The translations under genes were made by a program, and so were the position numbers. Positions 17,816 to 25,592 of a stretch of DNA of 64,000 nucleotides are shown in pieces. The stretch lies in contig JAEUHM010000017.1 of assembly GCA_016795485.1 (NCBI GenBank), positions 62,001 through 126,000 on the forward strand, in the 5' to 3' direction. How positions within the stretch are numbered: position 1 is the first letter of the stretch; every line of letters begins with the position of its first letter. The DNA is from Verrucomicrobiaceae bacterium. GTDB taxonomy: Bacteria; Verrucomicrobiota; Verrucomicrobiia; Verrucomicrobiales; Verrucomicrobiaceae. Below the pieces are notes generated by a model that was not told the origin of the DNA, did no database searches, and saw only the letters and a program-made list of their open reading frames with translations.

Positions 17816-18628
17816 TTAGTCCTTCACGAGCATGATGGTGACGCCGCCGTAGAGTCTGGCGGAGGCTTTTTGCCGCAGTTTGGCGGGGAGGAAGCCGAGC
17901 AGGGTCTCCAGGGTGTCGTTGAGGATGTTCCCAAATGCGTATTTCACCGGGCGGCCACGGCGATAGGCAAAGGAAGTGCCCAGGCCGTGCTTGCGTCCGA
18001 GTTCTCTGAGCTCGCGGTAGGTCCACTCTTTCATGTGGAGGCAGACGAGGTCTGTGGTGAAGAAGCGTGCGATGTCATGCGGCCCGCTGTGACGATGCGG
18101 GGTGTCTAACACATAAGCACCGCCTTTTTTCAAGACGCGGCTTACTTGAGTGAAGTGTGGCTCGACATCGTCTGGGTGCAGATGCTCCAGGAACTGGTAA
18201 CTGAAGACGACATCTACGGACTGGTCTGCTAATGGCAGGTGATATCCGTCATAGACGATGAGTTCAAAGTTGGCCGGGAAGGTATCGCCGGGGGCGCGCT
18301 GGTCGGAGATGTCTACGCCGATGACTTGCTTGCAGTGCTGGGCAGCGGCTTTGGACAATCGGCAGTCTCCTGGAGCAAACTCTAGCAGGGTGACGTCTGG
18401 ATTGAGCACGGGCTTGAGGAGATTGAGCTGGCTGCGGACGGCTATGGCGCTGCTCTCCGCCGTGTCCCGCCGGGTGAGCCGTGGGTGATCTGGCACGCGA
18501 TCAAAGAGCTCGCCGTAGAGGGTCTTGAACAGTTCGGTGCGTCCCTCACGGCTGGAGTTTCGGAGCCGACGAGCGAGGTCTTGCTCGACTTCAAACTGGT
18601 GCCGGAGGCTTTCGATACTGCGTTGCAT
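17816..18628 (-). CDS. SAM-dependent class I methyltransferase
   Basis: 270 residues from the ATG at 18628; the frame is open to 18676, but the extra 16 residues look non-native. Motif I is LLEFAPGDCRLSKAAAQHCK with the acidic VIGVDIS after it. Motif post-I to IV reads YDGYHLPLADQSVDVVFSYQ followed by FLEHLHPDD, and the later strand is VLKKGGAYVLDTPHRHSG. This is the Methyltransf_11 pattern. The substrate is unknown. The gene is downstream of the EEP-family gene in the same direction and may share its transcript. Confidence 0.85.
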   Translation of the reverse strand: MQRSIESLRHQFEVEQDLARRLRNSSREGRTELFKTLYGELFDRVPDHPRLTRRDTAESSAIAVRSQLNLLKPVLNPDVTLLEFAPGDCRLSKAAAQHCKQVIGVDISDQRAPGDTFPANFELIVYDGYHLPLADQSVDVVFSYQFLEHLHPDDVEPHFTQVSRVLKKGGAYVLDTPHRHSGPHDIARFFTTDLVCLHMKEWTYRELRELGRKHGLGTSFAYRRGRPVKYAFGNILNDTLETLLGFLPAKLRQKASARLYGGVTIMLVKD

Positions 18629-18656
18629 GAGATGGTAAGACAGGAGGCGAAAGACG

Positions 18657-19727
18657 CTACCATTGCAAGCTAGCACCTACCGCTAAGTGCTGAGCCGGGC
18701 TGGGTGGCTCTACCTGAGAGCCGGTGACACCAAAATGCTTTGAGACAAGGATGGCATCAATCCGCAACCAAGGCCCGAAGGCGGATAGTGGATTGCGCGT
18801 TCTGCCAGGGATGGTGAACCCGCTGCCTTTTCCGGCCACGGCGTGGGTGTCTTGAAGCCCGTTGGCGATGTCTTGGAAGTATCTGCCGACCGCAGGAGCA
18901 TTGAAGTCACCTGCAACGATGCAGGGAATGGTCTCGGCAGAGATGGCGGCTTTGAGATCTGCGATATCTGCGAGTTGATCGTCCCAGAATCGACGCACTC
19001 GCAAGTAGTCATCGTGCCAGGGTGTGCCGCTAAACCCGATCAAGCCGTAGAGGAGCGCTGCTCGCCATCCGCCGGTAAGGGCATCCCGTGGAGTGAAGAG
19101 ATGGACGGCGTAAACCGCTAGCGGACGACCATTTACGTCTAGCTCAAACCTAGCCGCGAGAGGTTTCAATCGCTTTCGAGTCTGGCGCACTCCCTGAGGC
19201 TGAATGAGAGCCTTCTGCTTCACGGGGTGCCTGCTCAGAATGACGAACTCACCAATCCCATCGACAGTGGTGAACTCCTTGTAGTCAGGCGCTGACTGAT
19301 AGCGCTTGGCTTTCCCAGGCGCATCCTGAAGAACCATGACATCTGGCTGGATAGAGTCCTTGAACGGTCTGAGACTAGCATTTGCCCGCTGTCCGATGTT
19401 GCATGTGACAAACCGGAACGAGTCAGGGCTCACATCAACCACACCATCGGCAAAACGATACTGAAATAGGCCGAAGCAGACGACGAAACCGCCGACACCA
19501 AAAGCCAAGAGGGACACCCGGTCATGCGCAACCAGCGCCAAGGGAGCTAACAGCAAAAGTAGCGCCAACCAGAGGCCGGGCGGCACATAAACCAGCACGG
19601 CCACCGTTAGATGATGCTCCCCAACATGCCGAAGCAAAAACCACAGCGACACCACAAGTAGGGCATAGAATACGACAAGACGACGAGCCCACCGCCGCAA
19701 AGCATCGAGCCACGAGCCAGCGTCCAT
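18657..19727 (-). CDS. membrane-anchored endonuclease/exonuclease/phosphatase-family protein
   Basis: 356 residues. Three hydrophobic helices (about 17-35, 41-61, 70-90) precede an EEP domain (about 100-356). It has FVTCNIGQRANASL, PDVMVLQDA with the metal-binding acid, AVYAVHLFTPR, and IVAGDFNAPA carrying the GDFN catalytic motif. The C-terminal SAFGPWLRIDAILVSK supplies the usual D..L/H end region, although the classical final DH is not obvious. The domain would face outside, so phosphodiester or phosphate-ester cleavage in the periplasm is likely. It lies upstream of the methyltransferase gene. Confidence 0.85.
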   Translation of the reverse strand: MDAGSWLDALRRWARRLVVFYALLVVSLWFLLRHVGEHHLTVAVLVYVPPGLWLALLLLLAPLALVAHDRVSLLAFGVGGFVVCFGLFQYRFADGVVDVSPDSFRFVTCNIGQRANASLRPFKDSIQPDVMVLQDAPGKAKRYQSAPDYKEFTTVDGIGEFVILSRHPVKQKALIQPQGVRQTRKRLKPLAARFELDVNGRPLAVYAVHLFTPRDALTGGWRAALLYGLIGFSGTPWHDDYLRVRRFWDDQLADIADLKAAISAETIPCIVAGDFNAPAVGRYFQDIANGLQDTHAVAGKGSGFTIPGRTRNPLSAFGPWLRIDAILVSKHFGVTGSQVEPPSPAQHLAVGASLQW

Positions 19728-19736
19728 GAGGAACGA

Positions 19737-20036
19737 CTAGCTGCCAGCTGGCTTGCTCTTGCTCTCACCGCCTTTGATTTCGCCCTTTGGCAAGATCAAT
19801 GGCATCTTGGGAGGCTCAACCGACGGACTTTTTGGCTTCTCAGATTTTGGCGCAGGTTCTGGCACAATCACACTCGAAGGCTCTGCTACTGGTTCCTGAC
19901 CCGGAATCTTGCCGTCCCGCTTAAGCATCGCGTAAGCAACGAAGGAGAACACCACAATCGCCAAGAGCATCATCAAGGACTCAATGATGGTAAAGGCACG
20001 CTTGTTGGACTTGCGAGGGGGGTAGATAAAAGTCAT
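19737..20036 (-). CDS. pseudopilin-like protein with type IV prepilin N-terminus
   Basis: 99 residues from the ATG at 20036, which gives MTFIYPPRKSNKRAFTIIES and then a hydrophobic helix (MMLLAIVVFSFVAYAML). K-R-A-F-T-I-I-E is a prepilin peptidase site with Glu at +5, though Ala replaces the usual Gly before the cleavage. The remainder is Pro/Lys/Glu-rich and low in complexity, with no recognisable pilin globular domain. It sits between the EEP gene and the GT39 gene, all leftward. It may be exported to the inner membrane by a type II/IV pilus-like system located elsewhere. Confidence 0.7.
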   Translation of the reverse strand: MTFIYPPRKSNKRAFTIIESLMMLLAIVVFSFVAYAMLKRDGKIPGQEPVAEPSSVIVPEPAPKSEKPKSPSVEPPKMPLILPKGEIKGGESKSKPAGS

Positions 20037-20058
20037 TGGCTGGAGAAAGTGAGGATTG

Positions 20059-21603
20059 TCACAGATTACGCGATTGGTAAAGAGCAAGCCTTCCCTGCCC
20101 TCCTGGCGTTCTGATTGCTGGCAGATCTGCCGAATGAGCCCACGCGCTGCTTTCCAAGACCTTTTCAACCAGCCCAAAATAAGGCGCTCGTCGATCGTCC
20201 TGGACCGAATAGTCCACAAGAATCCAGTCAACCTCACGCTGATTCAGCAAAGTTGAAAGGGCAGCCAAATCAGTCGCCTTGGCCTTGTAGTTGCGGCCCA
20301 ACCAGTCCTGCTCAGCCAATTCCTTGCTTGCCCGGTAGACGGTAGAACTAAAGTCCGAAGCCGAAGTTTTGTTAAACGCTACCTCTGCAACCACCGAACC
20401 CTCGCCACGAGCATCAGACACCACCAAAATCCGCAAATCACCATCCGTGCGGCTTACCCGATGGATGTGACCTAACGCCTCGCTGTAGCCATCCACTTGC
20501 TGAGGCTCCGGCAGATCAACCGAGGCGATAGAAGCTAAAGCAACAATCAAGACAGACCAGGGTTGCCAACGCCAAAGCAGGCAGCTTACGAGGATGAGAG
20601 CAGGGTAAAACATCGGCAGCAAATACCGGGTCGTCACGCCAGCGGGTACAAGAAAAACAACGAGCAGCGTGGCCAAAACCAAGGCAGCAGAAGAATGGTC
20701 ATCTTCCCTCTCTTCTGAACTCCGATGCCACCGAACCAAGATCGCGCCCAATGCTATCACCAAAACGAGCGCCACTGGCCAAGTCAAACTGCGGGGAAGC
20801 GCTTCCAAGTAAAAGGTTACTGCTTTTCCCAGATGCTCAGCAGATGTGTCGCTCGTCATTCCCCGGGCCGTGATCTTGGATGAAAACAACTGCCAAGGCA
20901 CCGCCAGTAGAGCCACGGGCAAAGGTGCAAGCCACAAGCGCCAGTTTTTCAGGAGCTCCCAAGCCCTGCTGAGCAAAATATAGACCGGGGGAACAGCCCC
21001 CAGTAGCCATGCAGAGCCTTTGGTCAGAATGGCCAGTGCGGCCAAGCATCCAAACGCAACGGAGGAAGCTGCTGTTCCACTCCTCACGAACTTTTGCCAA
21101 GCGATCAGGCTCCATAGACATACGACAGCGAGCAAAGAATCAGCCATGACCATCGATGACTGTTTTTGCATAAGCGGCATAAAGGACCAACCCAAAGCCA
21201 AGAGACCTGCGAGCCACCAAGGCATTCTTCTAGCCATCAGCCCCGCTGCACTGACGACCAGAAGTGCAGTCAGCAATGCTTGCAAAACACCCAACGCTTT
21301 CACAGATGGCGAGGGCAGCAGCCAAAAACCCGCTAGTCCGTAAAACACCGGCGGATAGTGCCCCAGAGCTACTTTTGGGAAATGCTGATAGTATTGAGTG
21401 GCAAAAGCTGCGGGATTTGTCCCCAGGCTACTAGCAAGATAGTCCCGCACCATCAGAGCGGTCACCGCATGAGCAGGCTCATCAGGGTCACTTCCAAGCT
21501 CTCGGGTATAAAAGCCATTGCGCATCTGCACCCCCACCGTGGCAAGGGCCGCCAGAACGAATAACCCCACCAAGAAGAGGCGAAAACGGGTTACATTGCT
21601 CAT
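20059..21603 (-). CDS. GT39/ArnT-type integral membrane glycosyltransferase
   Basis: 514 residues. The ATG at 21603 is chosen because it overlaps the upstream gene's stop by 4 bases (ATGA). After the first membrane helix comes ELGSDPDEPAHA (about 35-46), the acidic first-loop motif of dolichyl/polyprenyl-phosphate sugar transferases. About ten further hydrophobic segments follow, then a soluble C-terminal part (about 390-514). It probably moves a sugar from a polyprenyl-phosphate carrier onto lipid, protein or polysaccharide on the periplasmic side. Coupling to the GT4 gene suggests both act in envelope polysaccharide assembly. Confidence 0.83.
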   Translation of the reverse strand: MSNVTRFRLFLVGLFVLAALATVGVQMRNGFYTRELGSDPDEPAHAVTALMVRDYLASSLGTNPAAFATQYYQHFPKVALGHYPPVFYGLAGFWLLPSPSVKALGVLQALLTALLVVSAAGLMARRMPWWLAGLLALGWSFMPLMQKQSSMVMADSLLAVVCLWSLIAWQKFVRSGTAASSVAFGCLAALAILTKGSAWLLGAVPPVYILLSRAWELLKNWRLWLAPLPVALLAVPWQLFSSKITARGMTSDTSAEHLGKAVTFYLEALPRSLTWPVALVLVIALGAILVRWHRSSEEREDDHSSAALVLATLLVVFLVPAGVTTRYLLPMFYPALILVSCLLWRWQPWSVLIVALASIASVDLPEPQQVDGYSEALGHIHRVSRTDGDLRILVVSDARGEGSVVAEVAFNKTSASDFSSTVYRASKELAEQDWLGRNYKAKATDLAALSTLLNQREVDWILVDYSVQDDRRAPYFGLVEKVLESSAWAHSADLPAIRTPGGQGRLALYQSRNL

Positions 21604-22715
21604 CTCGCGCATTCTTGGTATAAACTCCAATACCCGTCCGCCATGCTATCAAGCGAAAAGCACGTTCGAACATGATTCCTGGCAAGTTCACCCGTGATCC
21701 GAAGGCGATCCCGAGCCGAAAGTCGCAGTCTAAGCGCTGCGGCAAGCTTGGAAACAGAGCCTAGGTCATCACAGAATCCATTTTGCTCATGGTCAATCAC
21801 CTCGGTATTCCCACATGCATCATGTGCAAGGACAGGCACCCCGGATGACATTGCTTCAAGGACCACATTTGAAAGCCCTTCGATTTCCGAAGGACTGACA
21901 AGCAGGTCCATTGCCTGATAATATGGCAGTGTGTCCTTCTGCATTCCTGCCCAGACGATGCGGCTCTTGTGTGGATGGGATTCCATTTTCGCCACAACCG
22001 CCTCGCGAGCATCGCCATGATCACCTACCACCACCAGATAAAGATCAGGAAGCTCTCCCATGATGAACTCTAGGGCGTCCAAGAGAGCTACATGCCGCTT
22101 AAGCCCAACAAACCTACCGACTACGCCCACAACCAATGCCTCAGCGGGCAAGCCAAGGCCTTGTTTTGCCTCGGCCTTGGATGTCGCCGGGCAAAATCGG
22201 TCGCTATCCACCCCGTTCACCACTGCCGTTACTTTGGTAGTCGGCAAGCCCTCGGCAGCCATAGCCCCAATCATGGACCGAGAAACGGTATGGATTCGTT
22301 TGCAACAAAAGTAGAGTAGCCTCCGCTGCCACCTACGGCGGGCGTTTCTCTCATGCTCCTGGATCTGCCCATGTTCCCCATGCAAAATCGGGACGAGCCT
22401 GCCTCCAAAGGACGCCAAACATGCATAAATAAGGGGCCCTAGATTGTGAGTATGGACCAAATCAGGAGCCAACTCCCGAATAAGCAGCCGCAGATTCCCA
22501 ACTGGTGGCCAGCAAAAACCATCTGACTTGCCCAGGAGGTGCACGTTCTCTGGGTTGGGTAGTCGGGCCGCAAATTCCCCAGAGGAAACCAAACACGCCA
22601 CATGAGTCTCGCCCCCCCTGCCCGCTAACCTCACGGCCACGTTAACCAGTCCATTCTCCATGCCACCTGGACGGAGAGAATCGACTACGTGGAGGATGCG
22701 GAGGTTTTTTGGCAC
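21600..22715 (-). CDS. glycosyltransferase family 4 (GT-B fold)
   Basis: 371 residues, cytoplasmic. The acceptor half starts ILHVVDSLRPGGMENGLVNV, the common GT4 opening with a Gly-rich loop. The donor half has VVGVVGRFVGLKRHVALLDA and the E-x7-E signature region SEIEGLSNVVLEAMSSGVPV (about 295-314). It is likely to transfer a nucleotide-sugar donor residue during exopolysaccharide repeat-unit assembly, but the sugar cannot be named. The stop overlaps the start of the GT39 gene, and a 16-bp palindrome sits immediately before the start. Confidence 0.9.
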   Translation of the reverse strand: MPKNLRILHVVDSLRPGGMENGLVNVAVRLAGRGGETHVACLVSSGEFAARLPNPENVHLLGKSDGFCWPPVGNLRLLIRELAPDLVHTHNLGPLIYACLASFGGRLVPILHGEHGQIQEHERNARRRWQRRLLYFCCKRIHTVSRSMIGAMAAEGLPTTKVTAVVNGVDSDRFCPATSKAEAKQGLGLPAEALVVGVVGRFVGLKRHVALLDALEFIMGELPDLYLVVVGDHGDAREAVVAKMESHPHKSRIVWAGMQKDTLPYYQAMDLLVSPSEIEGLSNVVLEAMSSGVPVLAHDACGNTEVIDHEQNGFCDDLGSVSKLAAALRLRLSARDRLRITGELARNHVRTCFSLDSMADGYWSLYQECAR

Positions 22716-22731
22716 AATTGAAGCTTCAATT
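22716..22731. promoter_or_regulatory. 16-bp perfect palindrome in divergent EPS promoter region
   Basis: AATTGAAGCTTCAATT directly abuts the start codon of the leftward GT4 gene (22715) and lies 130 bases before the rightward EPS export genes. It could be an operator controlling both directions. No regulator is identifiable from the site. Confidence 0.3.
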
Positions 22732-22861
22732 AGATGAAAATGAACCAGTTACAAAGTCCCGTTGGAACAAAATTGTCATAAATTGAGCCCAGTATTGCGC
22801 TTGCCACCCCAATGATGCTTGATTAGACTAGCAAGCTACCTCCCGACCGATCCTATCGCCG

Positions 22862-23161
22862 ATGCTCCAAGTTTTGTTCAATTTCCTCTCCACACGAGCC
22901 CTCAACTCGTCTCCAGAGGCGTACTTAGGACTCGGCATCGTGTGGGCCACGTTGCTTGTGGCAGGGATCATGAGCATTCTCTCCAGGCACTGGGGATGGG
23001 GCGTAAAGGTGGCTTGGCTCATCGCCATCATGGTGCCAATTGCGGGACTCGCGGCCTATTGCGTCTTCAGTCTCTTTATCGCGGACTACAGCTTTTTGAA
23101 AATGTTTGGCGTTGGAACGCGCAAATCCACCTATTTAAAGATCCGCACCGCTAAACAGTAG
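22862..23161 (+). CDS. small two-helix membrane protein at head of EPS export genes
   Basis: 99 residues with hydrophobic segments at about 22-41 and 50-74 and a basic C-terminal tail. The spacing of the two helices recalls PLDc_N-type membrane domains, but the signature is too weak to assign. It is followed at 3 bases by the outer-membrane barrel gene and then by Wza- and Wzc-like genes, so it is probably the first gene of the export operon. A membrane accessory role in polysaccharide export is inferred from position only. Confidence 0.65.
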   Translation: MLQVLFNFLSTRALNSSPEAYLGLGIVWATLLVAGIMSILSRHWGWGVKVAWLIAIMVPIAGLAAYCVFSLFIADYSFLKMFGVGTRKSTYLKIRTAKQ

Positions 23162-23164
23162 TCC

Positions 23165-24829
23165 ATGTTTTTCTCCTGCCCACCCGCCACCGCAACGCGG
23201 CCGATGTTTCAGCATCGCGCGGCATTAGCGTTCGTGGTGAGCATGGCCCTGGCCGCCCCTTCGTCGGCGCAATATTTTGATGTCGAGGAGCAACAGAGAG
23301 AGTCGGATGTAAAAGGTTATTTGGACTCCCAGAAAGAGTCCTTTGCCGAAGATGGAGTGACCGAACTTTCGTCAATGGCCACCCTAGTTTCGGAGAGACC
23401 GACCGAAATCGGCGATCCTTGGCCCGGTGAGGATAGTTTGTTTGAGCGGCAGTATAACTACACGATGAACTCAATCCTCACGCCTTTCATACCAGGCGAG
23501 GCGGTTTGGAGTGAGCCTCTCGGGTCGGGTGTTTCGCGTGAAAGTGTTCGCCTTGGCATGCCTTTTCGGGCTTCAAATCGCAGGACGAGGATTTTGGGCA
23601 AGGCTGGTCCATTCGGATTGGACTTGTATTCGCTCTCAGCCTTGGCGGCATACTCTGATCTGTCGGGACAACGGGCCGAGCGACTTCCTGATGACGGTTT
23701 CTTGGCTGGCATTAAGGCTCAGGCGGGCCTCCTGCTCCAGATGACAGACGAAGCCTATCTGCGAGTGCACGCCACATTCTATTATCTGCCAACGGAAGGG
23801 CGCGGCGGCTTCTTCTTCGGTAATGGTGGGCCATCGGTGGCTTCTTTCCGTTACCAGACACAAATCAAAGAGTGGTCGCTGTCGTTTGAGGACCGGTTAA
23901 TGGTTGTTCACCCGATTGGTGAACTACTCGACGAGATTGAGGTCGACGAACTATCAGTCGTGGGACGCCGTCGATTTGGCAGAACTGAACAATCAGACTT
24001 CCGCCCCTTTTCTCAGGACGAAGTGCACTTCATCAACATGCTGAGAGGTACCGCCAGCAAGTGGATTGGGTCCAATCTAAAGCTACAACTGAATGCGGAC
24101 CATTGGGACATGTGGCGGTCCATGGATTTCGACCATATTCGAGAGGTAGATCGGCTTGGCGCTGCCCTTTACTATGACTCACCCGACCTCTGGTTCTTGC
24201 CATGGGCCTCTTACGACTACTACCGTCTGGATCGTGGAGCGACTACAGCTCACGTGGCCATGGCGGGGGCGACCCTGCCTTTCTCCAGGACCTTGCTTGC
24301 TCATGTGAAGGGTGGATGGGTAAATCGTGAGTTTGATTCGGGACGAACGACCGAGCGCCCACTGTGGGATTTCGGCATCGTCCACAACATCACAAGCGCT
24401 TGGTCCCACTCGCTATACATGGGGCAGGATTTCATCATTACGGATTTCGCTGAGGACCTCATAGCAAGCTACTGGCGCTACTCGATGCGCTACGGGCCAC
24501 GCCCCGGTCGCTGGAGTGTCATCGGCTACGTTCAGCAGCACCAGCGAGAAGCTGATGATCGTGGCGAGTGGGACAACACGACGTTTGGAGGGCGTTTTAT
24601 GGCCCATTTTGGTCGTCGAACGAGATTTGGACTGGCCGGGGCATTCACCACCAGGGACACGGATGCTGTATCAACTGATATTACGGTTATCCGAGCATCC
24701 CTTGGCCATGATTTGACTCAATCCCTGACCGCGGAGCTTGTTTTCCAATACTCTGATTATGACTCAAGTCATAATTTGCAAGATCTTGCAGAGCGCTTAT
24801 TGATGTTGTCTCTGACTTGGCGCCTCTAA
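23165..24829 (+). CDS. outer-membrane beta-barrel protein of the exopolysaccharide export locus
   Basis: 554 residues from 23165; a second ATG at 23204 gives a cleaner signal peptide (MFQHRAALAFVVSMALAAPS, ending SAQ) and may be the true start. The mature part alternates short hydrophobic strands with polar turns throughout, rich in Tyr, Trp and Arg, and ends in MLSLTWRL, a C-terminal strand typical of outer-membrane barrels. No enzymatic motif is seen. Its place directly before the Wza-like gene suggests a role in secretion of the polymer across the outer membrane. Confidence 0.78.
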   Translation: MFFSCPPATATRPMFQHRAALAFVVSMALAAPSSAQYFDVEEQQRESDVKGYLDSQKESFAEDGVTELSSMATLVSERPTEIGDPWPGEDSLFERQYNYTMNSILTPFIPGEAVWSEPLGSGVSRESVRLGMPFRASNRRTRILGKAGPFGLDLYSLSALAAYSDLSGQRAERLPDDGFLAGIKAQAGLLLQMTDEAYLRVHATFYYLPTEGRGGFFFGNGGPSVASFRYQTQIKEWSLSFEDRLMVVHPIGELLDEIEVDELSVVGRRRFGRTEQSDFRPFSQDEVHFINMLRGTASKWIGSNLKLQLNADHWDMWRSMDFDHIREVDRLGAALYYDSPDLWFLPWASYDYYRLDRGATTAHVAMAGATLPFSRTLLAHVKGGWVNREFDSGRTTERPLWDFGIVHNITSAWSHSLYMGQDFIITDFAEDLIASYWRYSMRYGPRPGRWSVIGYVQQHQREADDRGEWDNTTFGGRFMAHFGRRTRFGLAGAFTTRDTDAVSTDITVIRASLGHDLTQSLTAELVFQYSDYDSSHNLQDLAERLLMLSLTWRL

Positions 24830-24864
24830 TTTCTTTCTCAACCTCCCTGACCCTACTCCATACC

Positions 24865-25560
24865 ATGAACTCAAACAATATTGTGAAGCGCTGCATCGCC
24901 ACGGTCGCTGCCTTAAGTCTTCTGGCTGGCATGACCTCTTGTAGGAGCGTCGATACGTCAACGGATACTGGTTACGCCACGGCGACACCTACCCCTCATC
25001 ACGCGGCCCCAGTGCAAAACTCTTCGAGTAGCATTGAGATCGGTGATCGTCTTGATCTCATGGTCATGGAAGACATCGCCTTCAACGGACAGTATGTAGT
25101 TCGTGACTCTGGCGATATTATCGTGCCTAAGATTGGTCGGGTGAACGTGGCGGGGCGTTCCGTCCAGTCTGCTCAGGAATCAGTCCGATCAAAGGTTGAA
25201 ACGGAGCAGATCAAGAATCCAACGGTGATCCTTGATCGTGTAGCGCGCCGTTCACAACGTTCATTTGATGAGAAGGATAAACTACTTGTGTTCCTTACGG
25301 GTGCAGTGCGGCGTCCAGGTCAACATTTCGTTGCGATGGACAATCGGTCTGGTCTTACCGCTTATGAGGCAGTGTTAATCGGTGGTGGCCCAAATCCTTA
25401 TGCCGATTCCCGTCGTGCTTACATTCTCCGGAAAATCGGCAACGGGCAGCGGGAGAGAATCCCTGTTGACCTTCGTGCCATCAGCCAAGGTTATGATGTC
25501 GACCCACAAATCACAGAGGGTGACATTCTTTACATTCCAGAGCGGCGGTTCGGGTTGTGA
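24865..25560 (+). CDS. Wza-like polysaccharide export lipoprotein
   Basis: 231 residues from the ATG at 24865. The signal peptide ends in LLAGMTSC, a lipobox-like site that would place the protein in the outer membrane or periplasm. The Poly_export domain reads IEIGDRLDLMVMEDIAFNGQ, then YVVRDSGDIIVPKIGRVNVA, followed by a SLBB-type region (VFLTGAVRRPGQHFVA) and the end motif ITEGDILYIPERRF. Wza-type proteins form the periplasmic/outer-membrane channel working with a Wzc-type copolymerase, which is encoded 32 bases downstream. Confidence 0.92.
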   Translation: MNSNNIVKRCIATVAALSLLAGMTSCRSVDTSTDTGYATATPTPHHAAPVQNSSSSIEIGDRLDLMVMEDIAFNGQYVVRDSGDIIVPKIGRVNVAGRSVQSAQESVRSKVETEQIKNPTVILDRVARRSQRSFDEKDKLLVFLTGAVRRPGQHFVAMDNRSGLTAYEAVLIGGGPNPYADSRRAYILRKIGNGQRERIPVDLRAISQGYDVDPQITEGDILYIPERRFGL

Positions 25561-25592
25561 AGCACCTGACTTAGGTGTAGAGCGACCAATTT

